A stretch of DNA of 58,168 nt from positions 1 to 58,168 of IMG/VR virus record IMGVR_UViG_3300046462_000973, one strand, 5' to 3'. Each line of letters opens with the position of its first letter. Position 1 is the first letter of the stretch. This DNA is from a virus. Position numbers and translations under genes: made by a program. The notes beneath the pieces are model-generated. The model was not told where the DNA came from. It made no database searches and saw only the letters and a list, made by a program, of their open reading frames with translations. This document shows positions 57,649 through 58,168 of this stretch, one piece after another.

Positions 57649-58168
57649 TGGAGGATCGCATCACGCAAAGAAAAACGCCTATTTATAAGGGGTGGGGGTG
57701 TGTTTTACCTTTTAATCTTTCAAAAACTTTCACCTTTTTTACAAACCTATTCTTTTGGGCTTCAAACGAACCAATTTAATAAAGCTACTCTAAGCAAGAG
57801 TACCAATTTAAAATATAACTAACTAATAATCAATAACTTATAAATAAACTGGTTTGATTTTAGCGAGTATTTAACGAATCACAATATTATAATTATATTA
57901 ATGTAGTATTAATACTATAGTGATTAAGTGTACACAGTAAGAAGTAATCAACTATAATTGGTTTATTGAATTTATATGCGTGACTGTGTAGCGTTGGTAT
58001 TTTACAGAAGAGAGTCCCCTATCCGTACTATTTTACTTATATTCTTTTTACTTTTTTTTAAATTATTTTACATTTTGTTATATTTATCACATATTGTTAA
58101 TAAACCTGTTAATAACCATTATATTTATAACTTTTTACTTACAATTCTTTATAAATACACGAATAAAC

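Larger units (their letters stand above)
57234..58168. other. Non-coding control/origin candidate region (935 bases)
   Basis: No convincing gene on either strand. It holds the leftward promoter, five CGTAwTACG palindromes, a G-rich hairpin at 57626-57648, a second G-rich tract at 57685-57702, and a strongly AT-rich stretch from about 58030 to the end that could be a DNA-unwinding element. Together with 1-657 it may be the divergent control region. Confidence 0.6.

Noticed and set aside
57613-57822. Plus-strand ORF of 69 codons
   Set aside because: It runs through the G-rich hairpin region, has no promoter or family resemblance, and the composition reflects the G tract.

Overview
The window looks like nearly all, or all, of the genome of a tailed, probably podovirus-type bacteriophage of a Bacteroidota host (Flavobacterium-like). 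Supporting signs are the AT-rich sequence, several exact Bacteroidota-type -7 promoter boxes (TAnnTTTG), a DUF3127-type single-strand-binding protein, a NinG protein, and a virion module resembling crAss-like phages: large TerL, portal, scaffold, capsid, ring/tail-tube proteins and a very long stabilisation/muzzle-like protein. Family names are recalled from sequence patterns; no search was run. No DNA polymerase, primase, RNA polymerase, integrase or endolysin was recognised, so replication probably uses host enzymes.

Layout. 1-657: non-coding leader with a candidate structured RNA. 0.66-5.4 kb, plus strand: early or middle genes (SSB-like, two replication-associated proteins, NinG, a basic winged-helix-like protein, an HU/IHF-like protein). 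5.4-7.3 kb, minus strand: phage groEL followed by groES. 7.4-15.5 kb, plus: tail fibre genes (one with an S74 intramolecular chaperone), a small lipoprotein and a second, tandem-duplicated GroES-like protein. 15.6-28.1 kb: TerL, portal, small genes, scaffold, major capsid, ring/tail-tube proteins. 28.1-41.6 kb: long stabilisation protein, 2OG oxygenase, GNAT, then three internal/cargo-type virion proteins including one of 2028 residues. 41.6-57.2 kb, minus: a long leftward series of about 45 small, overlapping accessory genes. These include a YkgJ-type metal-binding protein, NUMOD4/HNH endonuclease, DUF3850, a nucleotidyltransferase-like protein, zinc-ribbon proteins, membrane peptides, tRNA-Met(CAT) and, first in the series, a protein resembling the C-terminal domain of RNA polymerase alpha. 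57.2-58.2 kb: non-coding region with an array of CGTAwTACG palindromes around the leftward promoter.

If the ends join, the two non-coding ends form a 1.6 kb divergent control or origin region between the leftward and rightward blocks. The rightward block is punctuated by at least nine copies of an AACATTTGAAACAT palindrome and by conventional terminators; promoters of the form TATCTTTG restart transcription in front of the 7.4 kb gene, portal, ring protein and cargo genes.

The most unusual points are the alpha-CTD-like early protein lacking the key DNA-contact arginine, the chaperonin set with an additional tandem co-chaperonin, the operator/iteron array, the genome-wide palindromic repeat, the structured leader RNA, and several broken or recoded small genes (an in-frame TAG, a possible -1 frameshift site and a frameshifted HTH gene).
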